Shown piece after piece: positions 55,087-63,331 of a DNA stretch of 64,000 nt (its first letter is position 1; each line of letters opens with the position of its first letter). The notes below the pieces were generated by a model. The model was not told the DNA's origin. It searched no databases and was given only the letters and a program-made list of their open reading frames with translations. Origin of the DNA: Burkholderiales bacterium 70-64 (GTDB lineage: Bacteria > Pseudomonadota > Gammaproteobacteria > Burkholderiales > Burkholderiaceae_E); NCBI GenBank assembly GCA_001898645.1, contig MKUQ01000028.1:1-64000 (forward strand). The letters run 5' to 3'. The position numbers were made by a program, and so were the translations under genes.

Positions 55087-57149
55087 TGGCGTCGGGCGGG
55101 CGCGCCGCGCCCGGGGAACGGGACGCCGGCAGCGCCCTCGGCGAGGCAGTGGCGGCCGTTTTCGCGGCAACGGGAATCCTTGCGCGCAGCCAGCCGGGGT
55201 ACGCGGTGCGCGAAGGCCAGCGCGAGATGGCGCTGGCGGTCGCCGAGGCGATCGAGCGTCCCGACGCGCTGGTGGCCGAGGCCGGCACCGGCACCGGCAA
55301 GACCTTCGCCTACCTGGTGCCGGCCCTGCTCTCGGGCGGCCGGGTGCTGATCAGCACCGGCACCAAGACGCTGCAGGACCAGCTGTTCCGCCGCGACCTG
55401 CCGCGGCTGCGCGAGGTGCTGGCGCACGGCCTGACCACCGCGCTGCTCAAGGGGCGCGCCAACTACGTGTGCCGCTATCACCTGCAGCGCAACCTGCAGA
55501 CGGGGCGCTTCGAGCGCCGCGAGGACATCGCGGTGCTGCGGCGCATCGAGCGCTTCGCGGCGGTCTCGGCCAGCGGCGAGCGCAGCGAGGCGCCCGGCAT
55601 CGCCGAGGACGCGCCGGCTTGGGCCAGGGCGACCTCCACACGCGAGAACTGCCTCGGCCAGGACTGCCCCGAGCTGGCCGGCTGCTTCCTGTTCAAGGCG
55701 CGTCAGGCCGCCCAGCAGGCCGACGTGGTGGTGGTCAACCACCACCTCTTCTGCGCCGACCTGGCGCTGCGCGACGAGGGCATCTCGGAGCTGCTGCCCA
55801 CCACGCGCACCCTGGTCTTCGACGAGGCGCACCAGCTGCCGGAGATCGCCACGCAGTTCTTCGGCCGCAGCGTATCGACGCGCCAGCTGCTCGATTTCGC
55901 GCGCGACCTGCTGCGCAACGGCCTGTCCGATGCGCGCGACGCGGCCGACTGGAGCGCGCTGGCCGCGGCGGTCGAGCAGTCGGTGCGAGTGCTGCGTGCG
56001 GCTGCCGGCGGCAGGCCCGGACGGCTCGACGCGAGCGAGCTGCGCACTCGCGAGCCGCTGCGCGCGGCGATCGGCGAGGCTGCCGCGCAGCTGCCGCTGG
56101 CCGTGCTCGAGGGCGCCGCCGAGCGCAGCCGCGAGCTGGCGCGCCTGGCGCAGCGCGCCCGCGAGCTGCGCGAGCGGCTGGCCGGCTGGCTGTCGGCGCT
56201 CGAGGGCCGCGACGAGGGGGACGCCGCAGACCCGGACGCGATGCCGGAGATCCTGTGGGCCGAGGTGCATCAGTCGGGCGTGACGCTGCACGCCACGCCG
56301 CTGTCGGTGGCCGAGACCTTCCGCCGCCATCGCCAGGGCTCGGCGCGCGCCTGGATCTTCACCTCGGCCACGCTGGCGGTGGCCGGGCGCTTCGATCATT
56401 TCACCGCGGCGATGGGCCTGGAGGACGCGCGCACGCTGCGCTGGGAAAGTCCGTTCGACTTCGCGCGCCATGCCCTGCTGTACGTGCCGCGCGGCTGCGG
56501 CGATCCGGCCGCGGCCGACTTCGCGCGGCGCGTGGCCGAGGCGGCATGGCCGCTCGTCGAGGCCAACCACGGGCGGGCGTTCCTGCTGTGCACCAGCCTG
56601 CGCATGGTCGAGCGGCAGGCCGAGCTGCTGGGCCAGCGCATCCGCGCCGCCGACGCTTCGATCGAGCTGCTGGTGCAGGGCCAGGCGTCACGCCTGGCCC
56701 TCATCGAGCGCTTCCGCGCCTCGCCGAACCCGCTGCTCATCGGCAGCGCCAGCTTCTGGGAGGGCGTGGACGTGGTGGGTCGCCAGCTCTCCCTGGTGAT
56801 CATCGACAAGCTGCCGTTCGCCGCGCCCGACGATCCGATCCTGCGCGCGCGCATCGAAGCGATGCGCCGCGACGGCGGCGACCCGTTCCGGCAGATCCAG
56901 CTGCCGGCTGCCGCGATGGCACTCAAGCAGGGCGCCGGCAGGCTGATCCGCTCGGAGAACGACCGCGGCGTGCTGGCGATCTGCGACGAGCGGCTGCTGA
57001 CCAAATCCTACGGCCGGAGCCTGGTGCAGAGCCTGCCGCCGTTTCGCATCGGGCGCGACGAGGGCGAGGCGATCGCCTGGCTGGCCGACGCCGACTTCAG
57101 CGCCAGATCTGCCACCAGCGCCGATCGTCTTCCGGCAGGCCTTGGCTGA
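55086..57149 (+). CDS. DinG/YoaA family ATP-dependent DNA helicase
   Basis: A 687-residue XPD-like superfamily 2 helicase. Residues 35-60 include the Q-like VREGQREMALAVAEAI; Walker A is AEAGTGTGKTFAYLVPALLSGG. The iron-sulfur cysteines are in ANYVCRYHL, ENCLGQDCPELAGCFLF, and the DEAH box is LVFDEAHQLPEIA. The C-terminal motor half includes WIFTSATL, LLCTSLRMVERQAELL, IGSASFWEGVDVVGRQLSLVIIDKLPF and QGAGRLIRSENDRGVLAICDERL. It is closer in length to YoaA than to DinG. The family unwinds DNA during repair. Its 3' end overlaps the convergent bamD by 53 bases. Confidence 0.92.
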   Translation: MASGGRAAPGERDAGSALGEAVAAVFAATGILARSQPGYAVREGQREMALAVAEAIERPDALVAEAGTGTGKTFAYLVPALLSGGRVLISTGTKTLQDQLFRRDLPRLREVLAHGLTTALLKGRANYVCRYHLQRNLQTGRFERREDIAVLRRIERFAAVSASGERSEAPGIAEDAPAWARATSTRENCLGQDCPELAGCFLFKARQAAQQADVVVVNHHLFCADLALRDEGISELLPTTRTLVFDEAHQLPEIATQFFGRSVSTRQLLDFARDLLRNGLSDARDAADWSALAAAVEQSVRVLRAAAGGRPGRLDASELRTREPLRAAIGEAAAQLPLAVLEGAAERSRELARLAQRARELRERLAGWLSALEGRDEGDAADPDAMPEILWAEVHQSGVTLHATPLSVAETFRRHRQGSARAWIFTSATLAVAGRFDHFTAAMGLEDARTLRWESPFDFARHALLYVPRGCGDPAAADFARRVAEAAWPLVEANHGRAFLLCTSLRMVERQAELLGQRIRAADASIELLVQGQASRLALIERFRASPNPLLIGSASFWEGVDVVGRQLSLVIIDKLPFAAPDDPILRARIEAMRRDGGDPFRQIQLPAAAMALKQGAGRLIRSENDRGVLAICDERLLTKSYGRSLVQSLPPFRIGRDEGEAIAWLADADFSARSATSADRLPAGLG

Positions 57150-57903
57150 GCAGGGCGCTGTCGGGGAAATTGCGCCGCAGCACGCGTTCGGCGTCGTCGC
57201 GCATCGTCGGCAGCCCGAGCTTGTCGTACGAGCGCACCAGGATGTAGAGCGCCTCCTCGACGGCCGGCGCCTGCTGGTACTGGCGCACCACTTCCTGGGC
57301 ACGGTTGGCCGCCGCCACGTAGGCGCCGCGGCGGTAGTAGTAGCGCGCCACGTGCACCTGCCCGCTCGCCATGGCGTTCACCAGGTACTTCATGCGCGCC
57401 GTGGCGTCGGGCGTGTACTTGCTCTCGGGAAAGCGCGTGGCCAGCTCGCGGAAGGCGTCGAACGATTCGCGCGCCGCGGCCTGGTCGCGCTCGGAGAGGT
57501 CCTGGCTGCCGAGGGTGGCCAGCAGGCCCTGCTGCTCGTTGAAGTTGACCAGCCCCTTGAGGTAGAGCGCGTAGTCGAGGGACGGATGGTTGGGATGCAG
57601 CTTCATGAAGCGGTCGATGGCTGCCAGCGACTGCGCCCTCTCGCCGTCCTTGAAATGCGCCCAGGCGATGTCGAGCTGGGCCTGCTGGGCCCATAGCCCG
57701 AACGGGTAGCGCGCCTCGAGCTTCTGCAGCAGCTTGATCGCCGCATCCCAGTTGCCCGAACCGAGTTCGTCCTTGGCCTCTGCATATAATCGCTCGGGGG
57801 TCCAGCCGAGCGTGGGATCGGGCGGATCGGCCGTGCTGCACGCGGCCAGCGACACCAGAACGACCGCGGCCGCCGCGCGGCACCAGGATACGAATGATTT
57901 CAT
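57097..57903 (-). CDS. bamD: Outer membrane protein assembly factor BamD
   Basis: A 268-residue lipoprotein. The signal peptide ends with lipobox LAAC (VVLVSLAACSTADPP). Five TPR-like units follow, beginning RLYAEAKDELGSGNWDAAIKLLQKLEARYPFGLWAQQAQLDIAWAHFKDGE, with the family loop FRELATRFPESKYTPDATARMKYLVNAMASGQVHVARYYYRRGAYVAAANRAQEVVRQY. It acts in the Bam complex that inserts outer-membrane beta-barrels. ATG 57903 shares the bases CATG with the divergent rluD start, and a TATAAT lies only 7 bases upstream, suggesting a leaderless message. Confidence 0.95.
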   Translation of the reverse strand: MKSFVSWCRAAAAVVLVSLAACSTADPPDPTLGWTPERLYAEAKDELGSGNWDAAIKLLQKLEARYPFGLWAQQAQLDIAWAHFKDGERAQSLAAIDRFMKLHPNHPSLDYALYLKGLVNFNEQQGLLATLGSQDLSERDQAAARESFDAFRELATRFPESKYTPDATARMKYLVNAMASGQVHVARYYYRRGAYVAAANRAQEVVRQYQQAPAVEEALYILVRSYDKLGLPTMRDDAERVLRRNFPDSALLSQGLPEDDRRWWQIWR

Positions 57904-58987
57904 GCGCGCGATTATAGCCAAGCCCCTTTGCGCGGCCCCTGCCGAGCAGGAAGCGCCGGCACCCGCGGCCGCGCAGGAAGCACCCGCGGCCGCACCGGAA
58001 GCGCCGGCGGCCGCGCCCGAGGCCGCCATCGAGCTCGACGCGGCCGGCGGCGCCGGGCAGCGGCTCGACCGCTATCTCGCCGCGCGCCTGCCCGGCGTCT
58101 CGCGCACCCGCCTGCAGCACTGGATCGCGCTCGGCGCGGTGCGCTGCGGCGACCGCATCCTGCCGGGCAAGACGCGGCTGCGCGGCATCGAGACCATCGT
58201 GGTCGAGCCGCAGCCGCGCGAGGCCGACGGGTCTTTCGCCCCCGACCCGGTGCCGCTCGAGATCGTCCACGAAGACGACGAGCTGCTGGTGCTGTGCAAG
58301 CCCGCCGGCCTGGTCGTGCACCCCGCGCCCGGCAACTGGCGCGGCACGCTGATGAACGGGCTGCTGTTCCACCGCCCGGCGCTGGCGGCGCTGCCGCGCG
58401 CCGGCATCGTGCACCGCCTCGATCGCGACACCAGCGGCCTGCTCGTGGTGGCCAAGTCCGAGCGCGCGCTGGCGTCCCTCGCCGCCCAGCTCGCGCAGCG
58501 CAGCATGGGGCGGCGCTACCTGGCGCTGGCCGACGGCGAGTGTCCGCCCGCAGGCACGGTCGACGCGCCGATCGGCCGCGACGACGTCTCGCGCGTGCGC
58601 ATGGCAGTGGTCCCGGCCGCGCGCGGCCGCGCCGCCCGCACCTTCTTTCGCCGCCTCGCGCTGGGCCGGCTGGCGGGGCGGGCGGTGAGCCTGCTGGAAT
58701 GCCGCCTGGAATCCGGGCGCACCCACCAGATCCGCGTGCATCTGCGCAGCATCGGCCACCCGCTGGTCGGCGACACGCTGTACGGCGGGCCGGCCGTGGC
58801 CGGCTTCGTGCGCCAGGCGCTGCATGCGTGGCGGCTCGAGCTGGTCCATCCGGCCAGCGGACGCACGCTGGTCTGGCAGGCCCCGCTGCCCGAGGATCTT
58901 TCGACGCTGTGCCGCGAGGCGGGCATCGCCCTGCCGGCGGCGCTGGAGGCCGCGCGGCGTGCCTTTCCGATCGGGGAGCGGTGGTGA
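57902..58987 (+). CDS. rluD: 23S rRNA pseudouridine synthase (RluD type)
   Basis: A 361-residue RluA-family synthase. After a low-complexity N-terminal part (residues about 10-42, repeats of APAAAPE type) comes the S4 RNA-binding domain (GQRLDRYLAARLPGVSRTRLQHWIALGAVRCGDRIL). The catalytic domain has Asp in IVHRLDRDTSGLLVVAK, plus LVLCKPAGLVVHPAPGNW and ESGRTHQIRVHLRSIGHPLVGD. RluD modifies the helix 69 region of 23S rRNA. ATG 57902 is the only start before the S4 domain and overlaps the bamD start on the other strand. pgeF follows in GTGA overlap. Confidence 0.92.
   Translation: MRAIIAKPLCAAPAEQEAPAPAAAQEAPAAAPEAPAAAPEAAIELDAAGGAGQRLDRYLAARLPGVSRTRLQHWIALGAVRCGDRILPGKTRLRGIETIVVEPQPREADGSFAPDPVPLEIVHEDDELLVLCKPAGLVVHPAPGNWRGTLMNGLLFHRPALAALPRAGIVHRLDRDTSGLLVVAKSERALASLAAQLAQRSMGRRYLALADGECPPAGTVDAPIGRDDVSRVRMAVVPAARGRAARTFFRRLALGRLAGRAVSLLECRLESGRTHQIRVHLRSIGHPLVGDTLYGGPAVAGFVRQALHAWRLELVHPASGRTLVWQAPLPEDLSTLCREAGIALPAALEAARRAFPIGERW
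57911..57916 (-). promoter_or_regulatory. -10 box of bamD
   Basis: Perfect TATAAT on the minus strand, ending 7 bases before the bamD ATG (57903). Transcription would start at or next to the ATG. No clear -35 hexamer is seen. It lies inside the first codons of rluD on the other strand. Confidence 0.5.
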
Positions 58988-59868
58988 ACGAGAGGACGCG
59001 GAGCCTGCCGCCGGCGTGCCTGGACCACGCGGAGCTGGTGCCCGAGTGGGACGCCCCTGTACGGGTCAAGGCCTTCGTCACCGGACGCCGCGGCGGCGTG
59101 AGCGCCGGTGCGTACGGCGCGGCCGACGGCAGCGCGAACGGGCTGAACCTGGGGCGCGCCTGCGGCGACGATCCGCGCGCGGTCGCGATCAATCGTGCGC
59201 GCCTCGCCGCGTGCCTGCCCGCACCGCCGCGCTGGCTGCGCCAGGTGCATGGCACGACGGTCCATGTCGCCGAGGCCGCATGGCCGGCGGCCTCCGGGGA
59301 GCAGGCAGCGCCGCTGGCGTGCGAGACACCTGCCGCAGGCGGGGAGCCCGCCGAGCGCGAAGAGCCGCAGGCCGATGCCGCGGTCACCGCGCGGCCCGGC
59401 GTGGTGCTGGCGGTGCTCACCGCCGATTGCCTGCCGCTGCTGCTGGCCACGGCGCGTGGGGATGCGGTGGGTGTGGCCCACGCCGGATGGCGGGGCCTGG
59501 CCGCGGGCGTCGTCGAGCACTGCGTGCAAGCGCTGCGCGCGTGCAGCGCGCCCGATGCCGAGGTGCTCGCCTGGCTCGGTCCCGCGATCGGCCCGCGCGC
59601 CTTCGAGGTGGGTGAGGACGTCGTGCGCGCGTTCTGCGACGAGGATCCTGCCTGCGCCGCGTCGTTCGCGCCGACGCCGCGCCCGGGCAAATGGCTCGCC
59701 GACCTGTACCGGCTGGCGCGCCTGCGCCTGGCGCGCGTGGGTGTCACCCGCGTCGGCGGGGGCGATCACTGCACCGTGGAGGAACCCGAGCGCTTCTATT
59801 CCTACCGCCGCCAGCGCGGCGGCGGACGCATGGCGTCGCTCATCTGGATCGAGCCCGACTCGCGTTGA
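58984..59868 (+). CDS. pgeF: Peptidoglycan editing factor PgeF (laccase-domain/YfiH family)
   Basis: A 294-residue YfiH/DUF152 protein. Conserved metal/active-site segments are PRWLRQVHGTTVHVAE, VLTADCLPLLLATARGDAVGVAHAGWRGLAAGVVEHCVQAL, GPAIGPRAFEVGEDV, and the C-terminal HCTVEEPERFYSYRRQRGGGRMASLIWI. An insertion of about 30 residues (Ala/Glu/Pro-rich, near residues 100-135) is unusual. PgeF removes wrongly incorporated amino acids from peptidoglycan precursors; the family was once called polyphenol oxidase. The start is GTG 58984, overlapping the rluD stop, with GGGGAG upstream. Its stop codon lies inside the TTGACA of the phaC promoter. Confidence 0.9.
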   Translation: MNERTRSLPPACLDHAELVPEWDAPVRVKAFVTGRRGGVSAGAYGAADGSANGLNLGRACGDDPRAVAINRARLAACLPAPPRWLRQVHGTTVHVAEAAWPAASGEQAAPLACETPAAGGEPAEREEPQADAAVTARPGVVLAVLTADCLPLLLATARGDAVGVAHAGWRGLAAGVVEHCVQALRACSAPDAEVLAWLGPAIGPRAFEVGEDVVRAFCDEDPACAASFAPTPRPGKWLADLYRLARLRLARVGVTRVGGGDHCTVEEPERFYSYRRQRGGGRMASLIWIEPDSR

Positions 59869-59892
59869 CAAAATCATTCCGCGGTGCAGAAT
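59865..59892 (+). promoter_or_regulatory. Promoter of the pha operon
   Basis: Perfect TTGACA (59865-59870), whose TGA is the pgeF stop codon, a 16-base spacer, then CAGAAT (59887-59892). Transcription would begin near 59899, about 30 bases before the phaC start. Confidence 0.6.
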
Positions 59893-59930
59893 GGCCGAGG
59901 AAAGTTCGCATTGCGGAAATGGAGGCGAGG

Positions 59931-61757
59931 ATGGCGGGAGCTTCGCGGCAGAAGGAACCGACGGGTTCGCGGCAGCGCAGCAAGGCGGCGTCGAAGCCAT
60001 CGTCGGGCCGTGAGCACGTCGCCGCCAAGACCGCGCACGCGACGGGCGGCGCGCGCAGCGGCAGTCGCACGCGCGCGGCAGGAAAGGCTGCCGCGGCGAG
60101 CGCCGGGCACGCCGGGGCCGCCCCCCGCGGCCGGGCGCGCGCGGCTCAGGAAGCCGGGGCGATTCCGCCGCAGCGCGAGCAGGCAGCGCGCGCCGCGCCG
60201 TCGGTGCACCTGCCGGCCGAGCGGCTCGGACAGATCCAGGGCGAGTACCTGCAGCGGCTCGCGGCACTGATGAGCGGCGAGCCGCCGGTGCCCGGCGACC
60301 GCCGCTTCGCCGGAGAGGCCTGGCGCCAGGGACCGTTCGCGTGGGCGGCCGGCCTGTACACGCTGAACGCCGAGTTCATGCAGCGCATGGCCGAGGCGGT
60401 CGAGGGCGATGCGCTGTCGCGCGAGCGCATCCGCTTCGCCACCCAGCAGTGGGTCGACGCCATGTCGCCGGCCAATTTCCTGCTCACCAACCCCGAGGCC
60501 CAGCAGCGCCTGATCGAGACGCGCGGCGAGAGCCTGCGCCAGGGCATGCAGAACCTGCTGGCCGACCTGCACAAGGGCCGCATCTCGCACACCGACGAGG
60601 CGGCCTTCGAGGTGGGCCGCAACGTCGCCACCACCCCCGGATCGGTAGTCTGCCAGAACGAGCTGTTCCAGCTCATCCAGTACGCGCCGTCGACGCCGCA
60701 GGTGGGCGCGCGTCCGCTGCTGATGGTGCCGCCGTGCATCAACAAGTTCTACATCCTCGACCTGCAGCCGGAGAACTCGCTGGTCGCCTACGCGGTGGCC
60801 CAGGGCCATACGGTGTTCATGGTGTCGTGGAAGAACATCAAGGCCGACCAGGACACCGTCACCTGGGACGACTACCTCGAGCGCGGCGTCATCGAGGCCA
60901 TCCGGGTGGTGCGCGAGATCTCCGGGCAGGCGCGCATCAACACGCTCGGCTTCTGCGTCGGCGGCACGCTGCTCGCCAACGCGGCGGCGGTGCTGGCGGG
61001 TCGCGGCGAGCGCAACATCGAGTCGATGACGCTGCTCACCACCTTCCTCGATTTCTCCGATCCCGGCGTGCTCGGCGTGTTCATCGACGAAGCCTTCGTG
61101 TCGTACCGCGAATCCACCATCGGCAAGAAGGGCATCATGCCCGGGCGCGAGCTGGCGGCCACGTTCAACTTCCTGCGCCCGAACGACCTGGTCTGGAACT
61201 ACGTCGTCAGCAACTACCTCAAGGGCGAGGCGCCGCCGGCCTTCGACCTGCTGTACTGGAACGCCGACAGCACCAACCTGCCCGGGCCGATGTACTGCTG
61301 GTACCTGCGCCACATGTACCTGCAGAACGAGCTGCGCGAGCCCGGACGCCTGGTGTGCGCCGGCGTGCCGGTCGACCTGCGCGAGATCGACGTGCCGACC
61401 TTCGTCTACGGATCGCGCGAGGACCACATCGTGCCCTGGCGCGGCGCCTACGAATCGACGCAGCTGCTCGCCGGCCCGCTGCGCTTCGTGCTGGGGGCGA
61501 GCGGCCATATCGCCGGGGTCATCAACCCGGCCTCCAAGGGCAAGCGCAGCCACTGGGTCGGCGAGACCCTGCCGGAGGAAGCGGACGACTGGTTCGCCGC
61601 TGCGACCGAGCTGCCCGGCAGCTGGTGGCCCGAGTGGTCGCGTTGGCTGGCCGGCTTCGCCGGCGAATCGCGTCCGGCTCCGAAGCAGCCGGGAAACGCC
61701 CGCTACCGGGCGATCGAGCCCGCACCGGGCAGCTACGTCAAGGAGAAGGCCGAATAG
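59931..61757 (+). CDS. phaC: Class I poly(3-hydroxyalkanoate) synthase
   Basis: A 608-residue PHA synthase. After a basic, Ala/Lys/Arg-rich N-terminal segment of about 90 residues comes the standard enzyme: PFAWAAGLYTLNAEFMQRMAEAV, the SPANFLLTNPEAQQRLIETRGESL block, the nucleophile Cys342 in GFCVGG, the Asp in YGSREDHIVPW and the His in GASGHIAGVINP. It polymerises (R)-3-hydroxyacyl-CoA on granules. ATG 59931 is preceded by GGAGG at good distance; ATG 59919 is possible. phaB follows after 156 bases. No phaA thiolase gene is nearby. Confidence 0.95.
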   Translation: MAGASRQKEPTGSRQRSKAASKPSSGREHVAAKTAHATGGARSGSRTRAAGKAAAASAGHAGAAPRGRARAAQEAGAIPPQREQAARAAPSVHLPAERLGQIQGEYLQRLAALMSGEPPVPGDRRFAGEAWRQGPFAWAAGLYTLNAEFMQRMAEAVEGDALSRERIRFATQQWVDAMSPANFLLTNPEAQQRLIETRGESLRQGMQNLLADLHKGRISHTDEAAFEVGRNVATTPGSVVCQNELFQLIQYAPSTPQVGARPLLMVPPCINKFYILDLQPENSLVAYAVAQGHTVFMVSWKNIKADQDTVTWDDYLERGVIEAIRVVREISGQARINTLGFCVGGTLLANAAAVLAGRGERNIESMTLLTTFLDFSDPGVLGVFIDEAFVSYRESTIGKKGIMPGRELAATFNFLRPNDLVWNYVVSNYLKGEAPPAFDLLYWNADSTNLPGPMYCWYLRHMYLQNELREPGRLVCAGVPVDLREIDVPTFVYGSREDHIVPWRGAYESTQLLAGPLRFVLGASGHIAGVINPASKGKRSHWVGETLPEEADDWFAAATELPGSWWPEWSRWLAGFAGESRPAPKQPGNARYRAIEPAPGSYVKEKAE

Positions 61758-61913
61758 GCGGAGAAAGCCGGACACGGAAGAAGACCGGACGGGCGCACGG
61801 GCAAGGAGGTTTCGAGACGTACAGCAGGCATCATTCATCGAGGCCGCGCACACAGCGGCCGGCCGCGGGCCGGCCGATCCAGACATCCGGGTGAACGAGA
61901 GAGGGAGACGATC

Positions 61914-62651
61914 ATGACCAAGAGGATTGCCTACGTGACCGGCGGCATGGGCGGCATCGGCACCGCGATCTGCCGGCGCTTCCACGACATGGGTTGCACC
62001 GTGATCGCGGGCTGCGGGCCGACCCGCGACCACGCCAAGTGGATCGCCGAGGAGAAGGCCCACGGCTATCAGTTCCACGCCTCGGTGGGCAACGTCGCCG
62101 ACTGGGAGTCCACCCGCGCGGCGTTCCAGAAGGTCATCACCGAGGTCGGGCCGATCGACATCCTGGTGAACAACGCGGGCATCACGCGCGACGGCGTGTT
62201 CCGCAAGATGACGCTGGATGATTGGCGCGCGGTCATCGACACCAACCTCAATTCGCTGTTCAACGTGACCAAGCAGGTCATCGACGGCATGCTCGATCGC
62301 GGCTGGGGCCGCATCGTCAACATCTCGTCGGTCAACGGCGAGAAGGGCCAGTTCGGGCAGACCAACTACTCGGCGGCCAAGGCCGGCATGCATGGCTTCA
62401 CCATGGCGCTCGCCCAGGAAGTGGCGAGCAAGGGCGTCACCGTGAACACGGTGGCCCCGGGCTACATCGCCACCGACATGGTAATGGCGGTGCGCGAGGA
62501 GGTGCGCGAGAAGATCATCCAGCAGATCCCGGTCAGGCGCCTCGGCAAGGCCGAGGAGATCGCCTCGATCGTCGGCTGGCTCTCCACCGACGACGCAGGC
62601 TTCACCACCGGGGCCGAATTCTCGTGCAACGGCGGCTTGCACATGGGCTGA
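61914..62651 (+). CDS. phaB: Acetoacetyl-CoA reductase
   Basis: A 245-residue short-chain dehydrogenase. NADPH site YVTGGMGGIGTAICRRF, LVNNAGITRDGVFRKM, catalytic Ser in VNISSVNGEKGQFGQTNYSAAKAGMHGF with Tyr and Lys in YSAAK, and VNTVAPGYIATDMV. The match with PhaB is very close, including CGPTRDHAKWI for NADPH and ligand binding. It makes (R)-3-hydroxybutyryl-CoA for PhaC. A GAGGGAGA ribosome site precedes the ATG. Confidence 0.96.
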   Translation: MTKRIAYVTGGMGGIGTAICRRFHDMGCTVIAGCGPTRDHAKWIAEEKAHGYQFHASVGNVADWESTRAAFQKVITEVGPIDILVNNAGITRDGVFRKMTLDDWRAVIDTNLNSLFNVTKQVIDGMLDRGWGRIVNISSVNGEKGQFGQTNYSAAKAGMHGFTMALAQEVASKGVTVNTVAPGYIATDMVMAVREEVREKIIQQIPVRRLGKAEEIASIVGWLSTDDAGFTTGAEFSCNGGLHMG

Positions 62652-62662
62652 CGGAGAACGCG

Positions 62663-63226
62663 ATGGCGAATGCCACCCGGCTGATCAAAAAGTATCCCAA
62701 CCGCCGCCTCTACGACACCCAGACGAGCGCCTACATCACGCTCGCCGACGTCAAGCAGCTGGTGCTCGAGACCGAGGACTTCAAGGTGGTCGACGCCAAG
62801 AGCAACGAGGACCTCACGCGCAGCATCCTGCTGCAGATCATCCTCGAGGAGGAGGCGGGCGGAGCGCCGCTGTTCTCCTCGGCGATGCTGGCGCAGATCA
62901 TCCGCTTCTACGGCCATGCCATGCAGGGGATGATGGGCGCCTACCTCGAGAAGACCATGCAGGCCTTCGTCGAGATCCAGAACAAGCTGCAGGAGCAGTC
63001 CAAGGGCTTCTACGACGCCAAGGGCATGCCGAACCCCGAGATGTGGGCGCAGTTCATGTCGGTGCAGGCGCCGATGATCCAGACGATGATGGGCAACTAC
63101 ATCGAGCAGAGCAAGAACCTGTTCGTGCAGATGCAGGAGCAGATGCAGGCGCAGACCCGCAGCATGTTCCAGAACTTCCCCTTCGCGGGGGTGCAGGGCC
63201 AGCCGGCGCCGGACAACAAGAAATAG
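62663..63226 (+). CDS. phaR: Polyhydroxyalkanoate synthesis repressor PhaR
   Basis: A 187-residue protein with the PHB/PHA accumulation regulator DNA-binding domain at the N terminus (TRLIKKYPNRRLYDTQTSAYITLADVKQLVLETEDFKVVDAKSNEDLTRSILLQIILEEE). A helical, Met/Gln-rich granule-binding part follows (MLAQIIRFYGHAMQGMMGAYLEKTMQAF, QNKLQEQSKGFYDAKG). PhaR represses phasin genes until it is drawn to growing granules. It starts 11 bases after phaB. Confidence 0.94.
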   Translation: MANATRLIKKYPNRRLYDTQTSAYITLADVKQLVLETEDFKVVDAKSNEDLTRSILLQIILEEEAGGAPLFSSAMLAQIIRFYGHAMQGMMGAYLEKTMQAFVEIQNKLQEQSKGFYDAKGMPNPEMWAQFMSVQAPMIQTMMGNYIEQSKNLFVQMQEQMQAQTRSMFQNFPFAGVQGQPAPDNKK

Positions 63227-63241
63227 GGACCTGGGGGCAGC

Positions 63242-63259
63242 GGGCGGTACAATCCGCCC
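63242..63259. repeat. Inverted repeat with TACAAT centre after phaR
   Basis: GGGCGG (63242-63247) and CCGCCC (63254-63259) flank TACAAT. It may be a hairpin of the phaR 3' end or a -10 box for rimO. The strong terminator immediately downstream argues against a useful rimO promoter here. Confidence 0.35.
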
Positions 63260-63270
63260 CGCCGAACCGC

Positions 63271-63296
63271 ACGCCGCGCCAGCGGCGTTTTTGTTT
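63271..63296 (+). terminator. Rho-independent terminator of the pha operon
   Basis: Perfect 7-bp arms ACGCCGC (63271-63277) and GCGGCGT (63282-63288) with a 4-base loop, followed by a T-rich tail (TTTTTGTTT, 63288-63296). It lies 45 bases after the phaR stop. Confidence 0.85.
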
Positions 63297-63331
63297 CCCG
63301 CGGCCTTCGCCGCGGTGCACGAGGCCCACCG

